A DNA stretch of 64,000 nucleotides. Source: Spongospora subterranea (Eukaryota; Endomyxa; Phytomyxea; Plasmodiophorida; Plasmodiophoridae). The stretch spans positions 25,718 through 89,717 of the forward strand of contig OUQQ01000011.1 in assembly GCA_900404475.1 (NCBI GenBank), given 5' to 3'. The translations under genes were made by a program, and so were the position numbers. Shown in pieces: positions 27,354-36,493 of this stretch. Under the pieces are notes generated by a model. The model had not been told where the DNA came from. It ran no database searches and saw only the letters and a list, made by a program, of their open reading frames with translations. How positions within the stretch are numbered: position 1 is the first letter of the stretch; every line of letters begins with the position of its first letter.

Positions 27354-28071
27354 ACGAATCCCAATGTCGAGTTCTCGAACAATTGCTTGGACACTCTCTT
27401 GGAGACCTTGTTGAACCTCCAGAGTAATTGTGTTCCTCGATATTTCGTGCAACGAACTCTTGATCGACAATTTCCTTCCGCTCCGTCGCTAGAATTTTCT
27501 TGTCGAGTAGCTGATGTTGCTGTATGGCTCTGGCTATCGTCAAGATGGGAGGTGGAGTGATGGACACAGGAGAACCATATTGGGATGCCCGGGTAGTTGG
27601 AACTGCATGTCGTATGGCTCACGTCGACGAACCGGCGTTGGTAAGCGATGTCGCTACAACCCACGCTCCTCTAGTACAATGGCGATGGTCGATTTAAGAG
27701 AGATTGATGCCATTATATCTCAACTTTCGGATCTGATGCCTGGCAGAATTGCGCATAGGGACGCGTTTACAACGGTCATCCAATACGCGGTCGTAGAACC
27801 TTTCAAGCGTACGATAGCCAGAGCCACATAAGCTATTCGACAAGAAAATTCTAGCGACGGAGCGGAAGGAAATTGCCGAGCACATTGTTCGTGGCGTCAA
27901 GAGTTCGTTGCCCGAAATATGCCTGGAAATAACGCGCACGTTAAATGTCGACGGTCGCAAGGCTATCGAAGAAGGTTTGCAAAGAGCGGGGAGCACGATT
28001 ACTCTGGAGGTTCAACCCGGTCTTCAAGAACGTGTCCAAGCAATTGTTCAAGAACTCGACAATGGGATTCG
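27354..28071. repeat. Inverted pair of diverged paralogous coding segments
   Basis: The left arm (27354-27543, read on minus) and right arm (27811-28071, read on plus) share long near-identical blocks separated by indels. Examples are ACGATAGCCAGAGCCA, CGACAAGAAAATTCTAGCGA, CGGAGCGGAAGGAAATTG, ATTACTCTGGAGGTTCAAC and GTCCAAGCAATTGTT. Both arms translate to the same protein text (TIARA, LLDKKILATERKEI, ITLEVQ, QAIVRELD). The spacer is about 270 bp. Relative to the left arm, the right arm lacks 8 bp after AGAGCCA, and the left arm lacks a segment present after GAAATTG in the right arm. This is a real inverted duplication, not a perfect palindrome. Confidence 0.85.
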
Positions 28072-28470
28072 TGATTTGATAGCCATTATCCACATGGGGA
28101 TCCAGAAGCTAGACCCTAACTATTTTGCACCTGTCGGGTTACAATATTGTGTTAATTTATAGAACATCCTCCCTCCGTTTCAAAGTAAACTGATCGATAG
28201 GGATGGCAGCATCTCAGGTTTGTTCTCCTTATCTGAAATAGATGGTTATGAAATCAGGCTCTTCTGTCCGCCAGCAAACAGTCCAGATTAACACTATCAC
28301 TTTATTGATAGATACGAGAACAAGTTTGCAACATTGAAACCCAACATCATATTTCTAGCCCTTGTAACTGTTTCTTATAGGCAGGTAGCGTCGGCAAAAT
28401 ATTCACATTGAGAAAGCGCAAGTCCAGAAATGAAGGCCAGTCGAAATCCGAGCGTTGTAGTGGTTAACGA
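27677..28470 (+). pseudogene. Unassigned spliced gene or gene remnant overlapping the inverted repeat
   Basis: Plus-strand frames here give a helical, charged protein. The first segment from about 27677 contains VDLREIDAIISQLSDLMPGR and FKRTIARA. A second starts KLFDKKILATERKEIAEHIV and continues through LQERVQAIVQELD and IQKLDPNYFAP. A third begins NILPPFQSKLIDRDGSIS. A likely intron near 28219-28384 (donor GTTTGT, acceptor GCAG) then joins in frame to GSVGKIFTLRKRKSRNEGQS, ending shortly after. The first two segments are out of frame because of an 8-bp loss relative to the inverted copy. I therefore call this a probable pseudogene, although an undetected intron could rescue it. No family was recognised. 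Confidence 0.35.
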
Positions 28471-28499
28471 TCCCAGGCGACACAGTTTTGGAAGTTAAA

Positions 28500-29090
28500 C
28501 GCAGGACACACGGCTGAACAAGTCGTGAAATGGAAGCGAGGCACCCCAGGGAGTGCCAAGATCAGCCCATACATTGTTTTCACCCGAAACTGATTTGATT
28601 AGTTGAGATTGCCATCCAAATTCAGACGCAATCGGTGGACTTCATCCAAAAAGTGTCGATTAAGGAAAAACTTTTACACTCTCAGGATTATAGAGACAAA
28701 CTAGATTTCGGTGGTCTGTAAAATATTCGAAAAGAATGCTTTCCAGTACAAAGTAGATAATCAAAGCACCGAACCGCGTACTGGACTGGGATTTTCTTTT
28801 CGGGAACCGACCAATTCACAGGCGATCTTTCGAAAGCACTACTACAAAAGCTAGCGGCTGGTGATGTTGTTTTCAACTGGTACTGTAAATGAAAATTGCA
28901 GTAGATCTCCGGCTGTTTGGGGAAACCCAAAATTTGACAGAGCTTGGATACGACGAGAATCTGGAGAGATCCCTTTTCCAGAATATATTTGTCCACACCG
29001 GAGAGCTTCACAGATAAAGAAGGGACACTTCGATTTACTCAGCGTCAGGCATAAAGTGAGGAACTGTCAGATGAGAATCCCGAGAGACCT
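28500..29090 (-). mobile_element. Ty3/Gypsy-type retrotransposon pol remnant (RT end and RNase H)
   Basis: Read on the minus strand, short frames in succession match LTR-retrotransposon pol. The end of reverse transcriptase is seen as GKGISPDSRRIQALSNF (about 28930-28980), preceded by a cysteine-containing KCPFF segment like the usual K-C-x-F-F. Then come the RNase H signatures NWSVPEKK and FDYLL, and TDHRNL near 28698-28722. The RNase H tail GENNVWADL lies near 28556-28579. The pieces alternate between reading frames and contain stops, so the copy is dead. I see no LTRs, gag, protease or integrase nearby. The order of motifs fits Ty3/Gypsy rather than Ty1/Copia. Confidence 0.75.
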
Positions 29091-29409
29091 CGTCCAGCCA
29101 GGTTAGTACTAGTTGATTATTCCCCTTTGACATGCACAAACACCATGGCAGTTTCCTTGACAGACTTTGGTCGGGGTGTATACTCCAAATGGCGCCATGA
29201 AACTTTGGCAGTTTAGATCATCTTCGACAGGAAACTGCCAGTACCCTTTGAAACAATCCAAAGCCAAGACACCCAAAAGACTGTAAATGAGGCATTGGAA
29301 AATAGAATTTTACCATTGGTCTGTTCGCGGGAACCATATCAATAAGCTGTAGGTGATCAAAAAGTGCAAAGTCCCGTCCAGCCGCTCAGCAATGACTACA
29401 TGTCCAGCT
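29091..29409. other. Spacer, no supported feature
   Basis: This A/T-leaning stretch lies between the retrotransposon remnant and a tandem repeat. I see no conserved coding text, RNA gene or clear signal in it. Confidence 0.5.
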
Positions 29410-29626
29410 GACGCATATATATCTGCGCAACAGACTCATGCATACCATTGCGCAGTATGTTCGTGTCGCATATTTATCTGCGTAACAGGCTCATTTTTAC
29501 GCAGTATGTTCGGGTCGCATATTTATCTGCTCATTTGCGCAGTATGTTCGTGTCGCATATTTATCTGCGCAACAGGCTCATTTGCGCAGTATGTTCGTGT
29601 CGCATCTTTATCTGCGCGCAGTGTCA
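29410..29626. repeat. ~47-bp tandem repeat upstream of the TSTD2-like gene
   Basis: Four copies of a unit beginning GCGCAGTATGTTCGTGTCGC and continuing ATATTTATCTGCGCAACAGG start near 29450, 29499, 29537 and 29584, with a partial, degenerate copy near 29410. The second copy has T insertions and ACGCAG instead of GCGCAG. The second-to-third spacing is about 38 bp because GCGCAACAGG is missing. The array ends about 45 bp before the TSTD2-like start codon and lies in its presumed promoter or leader. It is readable as protein in several frames, which I take to be an artefact of repetition. Confidence 0.9.
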
Positions 29627-29670
29627 TGTAGCCCTGAACCTGTTCTATCGAGTTCATTCGTTGATCGATC

Positions 29671-30692
29671 ATGTATCGGGTCCTTCTCTTCTATTCGTAT
29701 TCTCCAGTGGAAGACGCGGGAGGCCATCGCGATTGGCAACAGAATGTCTGCACGCGCCTCAAACTGCATGGACGGATTCGCGTCGCCAGCCAAGGCATCA
29801 ACGGAACTGTCAGCGGGACCGAAAATCACATCGAGGAGTATATGCGCCAGGTGGACGCGACGGCTCTGTTCCCATCTATGCAATGGAAGACGTCAATTTC
29901 CCCAAACGGTCATTGCTTTTCTTCGCTACGAGTCGACCTTCGTTCAACTGTAATCGACTGGTTCACTCCTTTTGTGCTGATATTTTTGATAATATTTTCC
30001 AATAGATAGTTAATCTGGGCGTTGACATCAAGTTCAATCCAGGAAAATATATGAACCCGATCGAATTTCACTGCGCCATTAAAAATTCCTCACGTGAAGA
30101 CACACTGATTTTGGATTGTCGTAATAGCTATGAGTGGCAAATCGGCAGGTTTCAAGGCTCATATCGACCGCACGGAAGGCAATTCACAGACTGGCCTAGC
30201 CAGATCGACGACATGATCGCCCGAGAATGTTTCACCGGCAAACGGGTGCTGATGTACTGTACAGGAGGAATTCGTTGTGAATTGGGCTCATCATATCTCA
30301 AATCTCGTGGAGTCAACGATGTCGCACAGTTAGAGGGTGGAATTCATGTACTGAAACCATCACATTGTATTTGCATTGCTTTTTAAAATAACGGACCTTA
30401 GGAATATCTGATGGCATTTCCTGACGGAGGCTATTTCCAGGGCAAAAATTTCGTTTTTGACGAACGAATCGCGCTGCCATCCGCAAATCCTTTGGTTGTT
30501 GGACGATGTCATATCTGCGCAAGTGCTTTTGATGATTATTCACCGCGACGGCGCTGCATGCATTGCAGAATTCTGTTGCTCGTTTGCAACGAGTGCGCCG
30601 AATCGCACCCGTCCATGATCGATTGTGGGTCGTGCTCACACAGCCAAGCGAAATCAGATTGTAGGCAATCCAACAGAATTGTAAGCTGTTAA
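29671..30692 (+). CDS. TSTD2: TSTD2-like rhodanese-domain protein (UPF0176/TrhO superfamily)
   Basis: The protein starts at the ATG at 29671 (MYRVLLFYSYSPVEDAG). Its N-terminal acylphosphatase-like/UPF0176 region contains VASQGINGTVSGT and HCFSSLRVDLR. After an intron near 29.95-30.0 kb, a rhodanese domain follows, with ILDCRNSYEWQIGRFQG and the active-site loop YCTGGIRCE, whose first cysteine is the expected persulfide or catalytic residue. A second intron near 30.35-30.40 kb leads to FPDGGYFQGKNFVFDERIAL and a C-terminal cysteine-rich tail with CHIC, CMHC, CNEC and CGSC pairs likely to bind zinc. This order matches human TSTD2. Bacterial relatives (TrhO) hydroxylate tRNA uridine 34; a similar role here is inferred. 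Confidence 0.88.
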
Positions 30693-30827
30693 ATTAATGT
30701 AAATTACATTTATACATATCGTAGTTAAACATGGGAAACAGTTTGTTAAATCTTCTTGTTTAGCAAATGCGTCTTCGTCCTCCGTATATCCATCATGTCT
30801 GATGCATCGATGCAATACCCGCAGACA

Positions 30828-31922
30828 TTACACGGCTGGGTTTCTATGCAAATATGGAAGCATTGATACATGTGTTGCGATCTTGTCCTGTTGGTGTCGT
30901 CCTGTAGAACCGGCATTGACGTTTACAATTTTTGGCGTCGGCAGTTCATCATATGAGAGTTCTCGAGCCCCAATCACCTCAACACCCGTTGAATTCTCTT
31001 TTGTCACGAGATCAATAACATGTTTCAGCGATGTTTTGGAGTGAATTTGCTTCATCGATGATACGTTATCTCGACATTCTTTTACCAAATCTTCTAATTT
31101 TTCTTTATCATCGCTCTCCATCTCCCGAGGAACAGGCACATCAACGCCCTCTACGACCGGCAATGCATCCGCTTTGAGATTAATTGATGTCGCAACAGCA
31201 TCGCTTTCCCATAGGGCCTGTCTTCTGGCTTTAGCGGCTTCCGTATCAGATGAGAATCCGTGCCCTTCGATTATGGCAACGCGCTGTTTGACGCTCCGCA
31301 CCAGCTGTTGCATCTCCAGATCCTGAAGGTATGTGGCTAGATTTAGATTGTTCGCAAACTCCATTAACTGTTCAATATCTTTTCTTTTGGCGCTTTCTCC
31401 CTCTTCTTCCGTCATTGACCACGCTGGTTTCGTTGCCGCCACTTTAGCGGCCATGTCCCTTTTCAGTTCTGACAATGGTGCTGAAAACAGCCTTTCCGCC
31501 TCTCTTTCCGTCAATTCACTGTTCTCTCCTTTAACAGCTTCACAAATTCGTCTTCTCACATACGCTGAACGCTCCTTGAAATTTTTCAGGCGAATTTGTT
31601 CATGGGTTTTCTCCTTCTCTTTCCTTTGTTCCTGTTTGAGCCGTTCATATCGAAGCTCATCCAGCCATCTCCTGTGCTTTTTAACGGCGGGCAACATGCT
31701 GTGTCGTTTTCGATGCAGTTCCATCGCCGGATTTCTGACCGGTAGATACCCTACCTTATCGCTAACGTGGCCGCCCGAGATGAACGCGGGTGGACGATCG
31801 GCCTGCGCCGCCAGCCCCGTTGTCGGGCGCATGGATAGCATGACGCCCTTGTAGATGACCTGGGCGCTAGATGCCGATGGTGCTCGCATCGGCGGATCTG
31901 ACATCATCACACCCTGCGTCAT
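30828..31922 (-). CDS. Unassigned coiled-coil protein, possibly ciliary
   Basis: A single open frame of 364 residues starts at an ATG at 31922. The N-terminus is low-complexity, followed by a basic segment MELHRKRHSMLPAVKKHRRW. A long charged helix (LRYERLKQEQRKEKEKTHEQ) comes next, then a segment PAWSMTEEEGESAKRKDIEQ leading into NLATYLQDLEMQQLVRSVKQ. The second half is acidic and helical. No catalytic motif, signal peptide or membrane span is visible. The tripartite layout resembles coiled-coil proteins of flagellated protists, but I cannot name the family. The tail of the gene is about 135 bp from the convergent TSTD2-like gene. Confidence 0.6.
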   Translation of the reverse strand: MTQGVMMSDPPMRAPSASSAQVIYKGVMLSMRPTTGLAAQADRPPAFISGGHVSDKVGYLPVRNPAMELHRKRHSMLPAVKKHRRWLDELRYERLKQEQRKEKEKTHEQIRLKNFKERSAYVRRRICEAVKGENSELTEREAERLFSAPLSELKRDMAAKVAATKPAWSMTEEEGESAKRKDIEQLMEFANNLNLATYLQDLEMQQLVRSVKQRVAIIEGHGFSSDTEAAKARRQALWESDAVATSINLKADALPVVEGVDVPVPREMESDDKEKLEDLVKECRDNVSSMKQIHSKTSLKHVIDLVTKENSTGVEVIGARELSYDELPTPKIVNVNAGSTGRHQQDKIATHVSMLPYLHRNPAV

Positions 31923-32179
31923 GGCTGCTTGGAACCCCTCGGATTGAACACTGCCCTATAGTCAGGTACACGGGATCGATTTGCAATCTTCATTTCATCT
32001 GCAGTCTCCATTGAAATCTGGTTTCACAGTATCACCCGTCAATATTGCTTGTTTCCCACGTCTGAGTGGTTCTACCTATTTTTCATCAGCTCGCAAATTG
32101 TTTCAAAATCGTTTGCAGTTCACTTGTGCATTTTTTTGTTTGTTGCTTTTGAACAAATACTACTAATAGAAATGAATCT

Positions 32180-33050
32180 CGGAACACCAGGGGTCTGATC
32201 AATTACTGTTCAGCCACGAGGACAACCGCTCAACATGCTCGGACATGATGACATGCTGCTCGTTGCAATCACGGGTTCTATTGTCTCTCAAATGAGAGCT
32301 GTTTATCAGCAGGAACGGGCGAGTTATTCCGTTTATTCCTTAACCGCACCCATATTCACTTTACCCTCTGGAAACTCTACATCACCACCTACTAGCACCC
32401 GAGACCCGACGAGCGACTCTACTAGTGTAGCAGGGAAGGACTTAGTCTTAACATCAGTGAAGATAGCGCCGTGTACTGGGTTACAACATCCCGTCAGGCA
32501 TCAACTAATAATTCTAGTTAGTGTCGACTTTCCAGTACCGCCCTCTCCCACCAGCAATACCAACTTATGCTCCTGAACGGGATCCAGCAATGCGTTGCCC
32601 AGAATCCACCGAAACGTGCGTGCGTCTAGTTCATCCTCGGACACGCGGTTGATGTGACGCATGTGTCTCTTACTCTCTTTGCTGATGACACAGTACTGTG
32701 GCGTGACAGATAGGGATGTGGGTGACACAGCAACGGTCGAGATAGAGGGAGATGTGCAACCGATGCACTGGACAATGCCCGAGATCCCCCTAAATCTCAC
32801 TAGGGCGGGTAGCCCTGAGTCCGAAGTACCAGTTTCGGGCACGTATCTCCAATCTCCCATACAGAAGCTCTGCGGAACTGAAATGGTGGGTTCAGCACCG
32901 CGATGGAAGATCCTGATGAATCTGCTCATGGACTTGGCCCAGTTGACTGGAGCATTGAGATCCAAGATACTCCTTACTACTTCGCCGCCTTCTGTTGGTA
33001 AACCGGGACTGCAGTCTATTCCTGATTCCTTTTTTCGTTGATTTTGTTGC
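32180..33050 (-). pseudogene. Broken D5-like (SF3-type) primase-helicase fragment
   Basis: The minus-strand frame down to 32501 contains FRWILGNALLDP, then KLVLLVGEGGTGKS. This is a Walker A motif preceded by the short helix-strand context typical of D5-like/phage P4-type helicases of large DNA viruses and related mobile elements. The frame stops a few codons after Walker A. A shifted frame carries FPATLVESLVGSRVLVGGD and EGKVNMGAVKE, which resembles the region around Walker B and the following sensor segment. It then ends in further stops. The upstream part (GDWRYVPE, ISKESKRHM) has no clear match. The fragment looks like a decayed integrated piece; no capsid, polymerase or integrase genes are nearby. 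Family assignment is moderate; viral origin is an inference. Confidence 0.5.
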
Positions 33051-33054
33051 CTTC

Positions 33055-33585
33055 TAACCGACCCGGTTTATCTGCCTATCGAATGTGACATTCTTGGAGC
33101 TGTCCCAGTGAATCGTCGATTACTCCTCGGAACCGATCCATTCGTAGTGTTGGAAATCCACAACTCGTTCAATTTCAAAATAGTATTTGATCATCATCGT
33201 TTTGCCATCGGGAATAAGCAGATTTTGATCGAGAACAATGGAACGCATCCGAACAGGCTAATCACCTATTAGAAGTCAAGAAGCTCTTACAACACCGATG
33301 AAGGACAGCAACAGCCGATGTCCATTTGCTGATATTTTTTCTAGCAAGCGACGCAACAACTGAAACGCCATTTCGCCCCAAATCGAATGTTTCTCAGATG
33401 TGCTGTAGCACCATACATTGCGCGCTAGAGCTCCCTTGATTGCAGTCTCCATTGCTGCTTTCGTTGAGACATTCGATGATTTTCCGGAGCGAAACAGCGT
33501 TCAGTTTTTGTGTCGTTTGCTAGAGGACGTAGGCACGGAAATGGCAGGTGTACATCAGCAGGTCGTTCAACTCATAATACTGTGA
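33055..33585 (+). CDS. Unassigned exons (two conserved-looking coding blocks)
   Basis: The first plus-strand block, about 33063-33270, is open and reads DPVYLPIECDILGAVPVNRR, then PFVVLEIHNSFNFKIVFDHH, as a beta-rich domain. A second block, about 33430-33585, reads APLIAVSIAAFVETFDDFPE, then NSVQFLCRLLEDVG and VHQQVVQLIIL, as amphipathic helices resembling a HEAT-type repeat. Each ends at a stop, and the intervening ~160 bp may be an intron. No start or end exon was found, so this could be a fragment of a gene interrupted by the neighbouring helicase insertion. I do not recognise the product. Confidence 0.3.
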
Positions 33586-34455
33586 AATTCAATAGAATAT
33601 CATCATGGGGTTTACAATTCCATTGACATCGTGGGTCGTTCTTACAATATCCAGTGAGGATACCAGACGTGGTCCATATTCGATCAGACAATTGCGATCG
33701 GCAAATTTGTATCTGCATTGTGACCAGATTATCGCTTTCATATAACCAGCTTTCACTAGATTTTTTGTTATTCGACGATTAATAGTCGACCGCATTCGTA
33801 TTTTTGTTGTCCAGTGATTTCCAGCTACTTTTACTAGTCTCTGGTTTATTCGTTGTTTGTAGTTATTCGATATTGGTTTCCTGAACGGTTTCATAATCCG
33901 ATGGTCGTTTGATCGTGAACTGTTCCGAAACAACAATAGTGATATCTAAGAAAGTTTATTTGATCACCAACCTGTTCCACGTTGGCTTGTGTGCGAACGG
34001 ACCAGACGGGACCCCGACCCGAAAACGAACAGAAACCGGTGACTAAAACCGATTTTTTTCGAAATTGGGGAGAAGGCGGGCACTGAAGGGCCACGGTTTG
34101 CGAGAGTTGTATTGAGCCGCCGATGGGTGATAAGTTAGGAACCATTCTCAGTTTGTGCATAGGTCGTCGGTGACGTCAAGTAGACCAGATGGGTAAGACC
34201 GGATCTGGTATTGGGCGAACGGTGAATGTACCTGAACCGGTTTACCGTTGGCAACTTCCAATTTTGCTGTATGAGTGAACAATTGCGCCCCGAAACACTC
34301 AAGAAATCATTGATTTACATTTGGATTTCACTGGCCAGTGCCCACACAGTTTGACATGGCCCTTGGACAACGAAAATCATTATTGGTGGGGACGTTATCG
34401 TGATGCCCTACAGTGGTGGTGATCCACAGAAAGAGAATATGACTTGTTATTCCGT
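33586..34455. other. Spacer, no supported gene
   Basis: Two minus-strand ORFs (33589-33936 and 33891-34160) have unusual composition and no recognisable motif, so I do not call them. No RNA gene or repeat is evident. Confidence 0.4.
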
Positions 34456-35594
34456 TTATTGTGAATAATATCTAGAAAGTAGATCATCATCAGAATCCCG
34501 AGTCGGTATAATTACTAGTTCGTGTAACGGTGTAGGAGAGGGGTGGATCTTATCGCCACCCTCATCGCCACCGCTCTCGCCCTCGGAGCTATACCCGGAC
34601 GAGCCCGTATTCGTCGCCATGGGGTCGGCGACTCGACCGTGACTCCCCACCTGGAAACCCAATCGTTGAGATCGTAGTCCAATCAACGAGAAAACGTTCG
34701 TGTGCCCCAAACCATGTGCCTCGTCAATCGCCCTGGGGTCGTGAACCGCTTCGGACAGAGGTGGCAATCGGTCGGGCCCACCGGCTGCAGCGACGGAATG
34801 TACGCCGTCCCATGAATACTGGTCATATGGCGGTTCAACCGGCCAACGGTCGTGAACGATTTACTGCAGATGTCGCACTGCGATGGCTGCCGCTCGTGGA
34901 CCAGGGAGTGGATCTTCAGTTTGCTCCGGCAGATGAACCCTTTCCCGCAGAGCGAACACTCGAAGGGCCTCGAGCCGGAATGGACGCGTTCGTGGGTTGT
35001 CAACTATTCCGGTCGGATTAGAATCGGAAAACGGATTTCCATTAACGGTGGGGCGATACTTACGGTGTGCTTCTGAAAAGGAAGTCAATATCAGTTCGGG
35101 ATTTGTTGAAAACAATTGGGAGGGACGAACCTGAGTGAACGCTTTATCACAGGTCTGACACTGAAATGGGCGCTGGCCCGAATGAGTTAACAAATGGGAT
35201 TTCAGGTTCCCTTTGGTCGATGACGATTTCCCTGCGTTGGAGTGTTAGGGATATGGGGTTTGGCATTGAACAACTGGGGTCAACCGCATATTGGGCAAAG
35301 GTGCCCGGCGCTTGGGAGATGGATCTTCTCGTGAACTCGCACCGACCCTTTCTGGCTGAACTCTTTACCGCATATCGAGCAACGATATTCGTTGAACGTG
35401 TTGTGCCTGGCCTCGTGATTAGCCAGGTTGGCTTTATGGGTAAACCTGCGGGCGCAGATCGAGCAGCAATGCGGTTTCGTGTCGGTGATCTCCTGATTCT
35501 TCGACGGGTTGGTCCGATTGGGCGCCGGTCGAGGTCCTTGCATGGCGGCGTAGTGGGCCAATGTCATCATGGAGGATGCTTCGTCGTCAGCCAT
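34456..35594 (-). CDS. C2H2 zinc-finger protein with about seven fingers
   Basis: The start is placed at the ATG giving MADDEASSMMTLAHYAAMQG. Fingers in order: CSICARRFTHKANLANHEARH; CSICGKEFSQKGSVRVHEKIH; one split by an intron (CPICG ... SHLLTHSGQRPF); CQTCDKAF, also interrupted by an intron, resuming at MTTHERVHSGSRPF; CSLCGKGFICRSKLKIHSLVH; CDICSKSFTTVGRLNRH..H; and a final CHLCPKRFTTPGRLTRH. The last finger is completed only if a 62-nt intron (34651-34712) is removed, bringing VGSHGRV directly after RHM. TGERP-like linkers (HSGQRPF, HSGSRPF) join fingers. The C-terminal tail is acidic and serine-rich (SSGYSSEGESGGDEGGD) and may be an activation or interaction region. Probably a nuclear DNA-binding transcription factor; its target is unknown. 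Confidence 0.85.
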
Positions 35595-35615
35595 AGCAAT
35601 ACACCAGATGGGCAC

Positions 35616-36493
35616 AACGGCTACCAGCAGATCATGAATTTCTCACAAATGATCAGGCTTCGTTAATGATCCAGATTTTCTAGGTTCGTGGGGTACATAT
35701 ATGTATACCCTAGAACCAGGATTGGACCAGCTAATTCCAGAATCTCTGGTGTGCCCGAAAAAACGTACTTCTGAAAAAACCAATGGTACAGCGATCACCA
35801 GGTTCTCACACCAGTCCATCGACTACCGACCCGACCAAACGGGAATATGTAGTCATAATACAGGACAATCAAATCAGGTTGTCACTCGGAATCCCAAGGT
35901 TCGGAGCGGCAATGGCGTTGCTCCTCATATTGATAGTGCAGTGCCCCATATAATAACTCGTGGAGCCAGCCAACGTATCGTGTCCCGACTCATAGCAGTC
36001 GGATCAAGTCGACTGCTGGCAGTCCACGCAGGAATACAGTCGACCCGACACGTCCCGAGTTGTGCCGGCTGGTGCACTCCCGCGACCCAGTGGTGATTCC
36101 CAGCTTGCTCTCGAATCAATCCATGCCGTCGATTACGTCGGAACAAAATTTACCAAACCTCTTTGCTTACTGATGAGGAGGATGTGTTTATCCTGGACGG
36201 ACTGCTGAGCTCCAACAATGATAAACCTGAGATTTAGGCGGGTAGTGCCCCCTGGACTGTAGGCCAAGTCGGAACAACCCGACGGCCGACAGTGGTGCTT
36301 GAGTGCGATAATGTATATACAAGCGAGTGCGGGTGGGCCTGGCGTTGCCCGCCGAACCACTCTTTGCCGGTGGTGCCCGTGGTGGTGTAGCCTTGGTGGC
36401 CGGCAGCAGGTCGTTGTGTGTACTACTGTAGCCAGCAACCGGTCCAGCCAGCCAACGGTGGGTCTGATTGGCCTAATTACGCCGTCTTAATAC
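35616..36493. other. Spacer between the zinc-finger gene and the histone chaperone
   Basis: Shared upstream region of two divergent genes, about 0.9 kb. Plus-strand ORF 35701-36096 and minus-strand ORF 36133-36438 have no recognisable content. No repeat or RNA gene was seen. Confidence 0.4.

Noticed and set aside
28440..28575. Possible 5S rRNA-like gene (GATCCC, then GGAAGTTAAAC, then a small GGCAC/GTGCC hairpin)
   Set aside because: The spacing between the boxes is wrong for 5S, the ends do not pair, and the stretch overlaps the RNase H tail of the Ty3/Gypsy remnant.
29400..29626. CRISPR-like repeat array
   Set aside because: Units are contiguous with no unique spacers, and the setting is eukaryotic.
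29353..29631. Cysteine-rich plus-strand ORF with repeated CSCRIFIC text
   Set aside because: The text is produced by the 47-bp tandem repeat in several frames; no start context or conserved domain supports it.
31333..31854. 173-codon plus-strand ORF opposite the coiled-coil gene
   Set aside because: Antisense shadow; the composition reflects the Glu/Lys-rich coding strand of the real gene.
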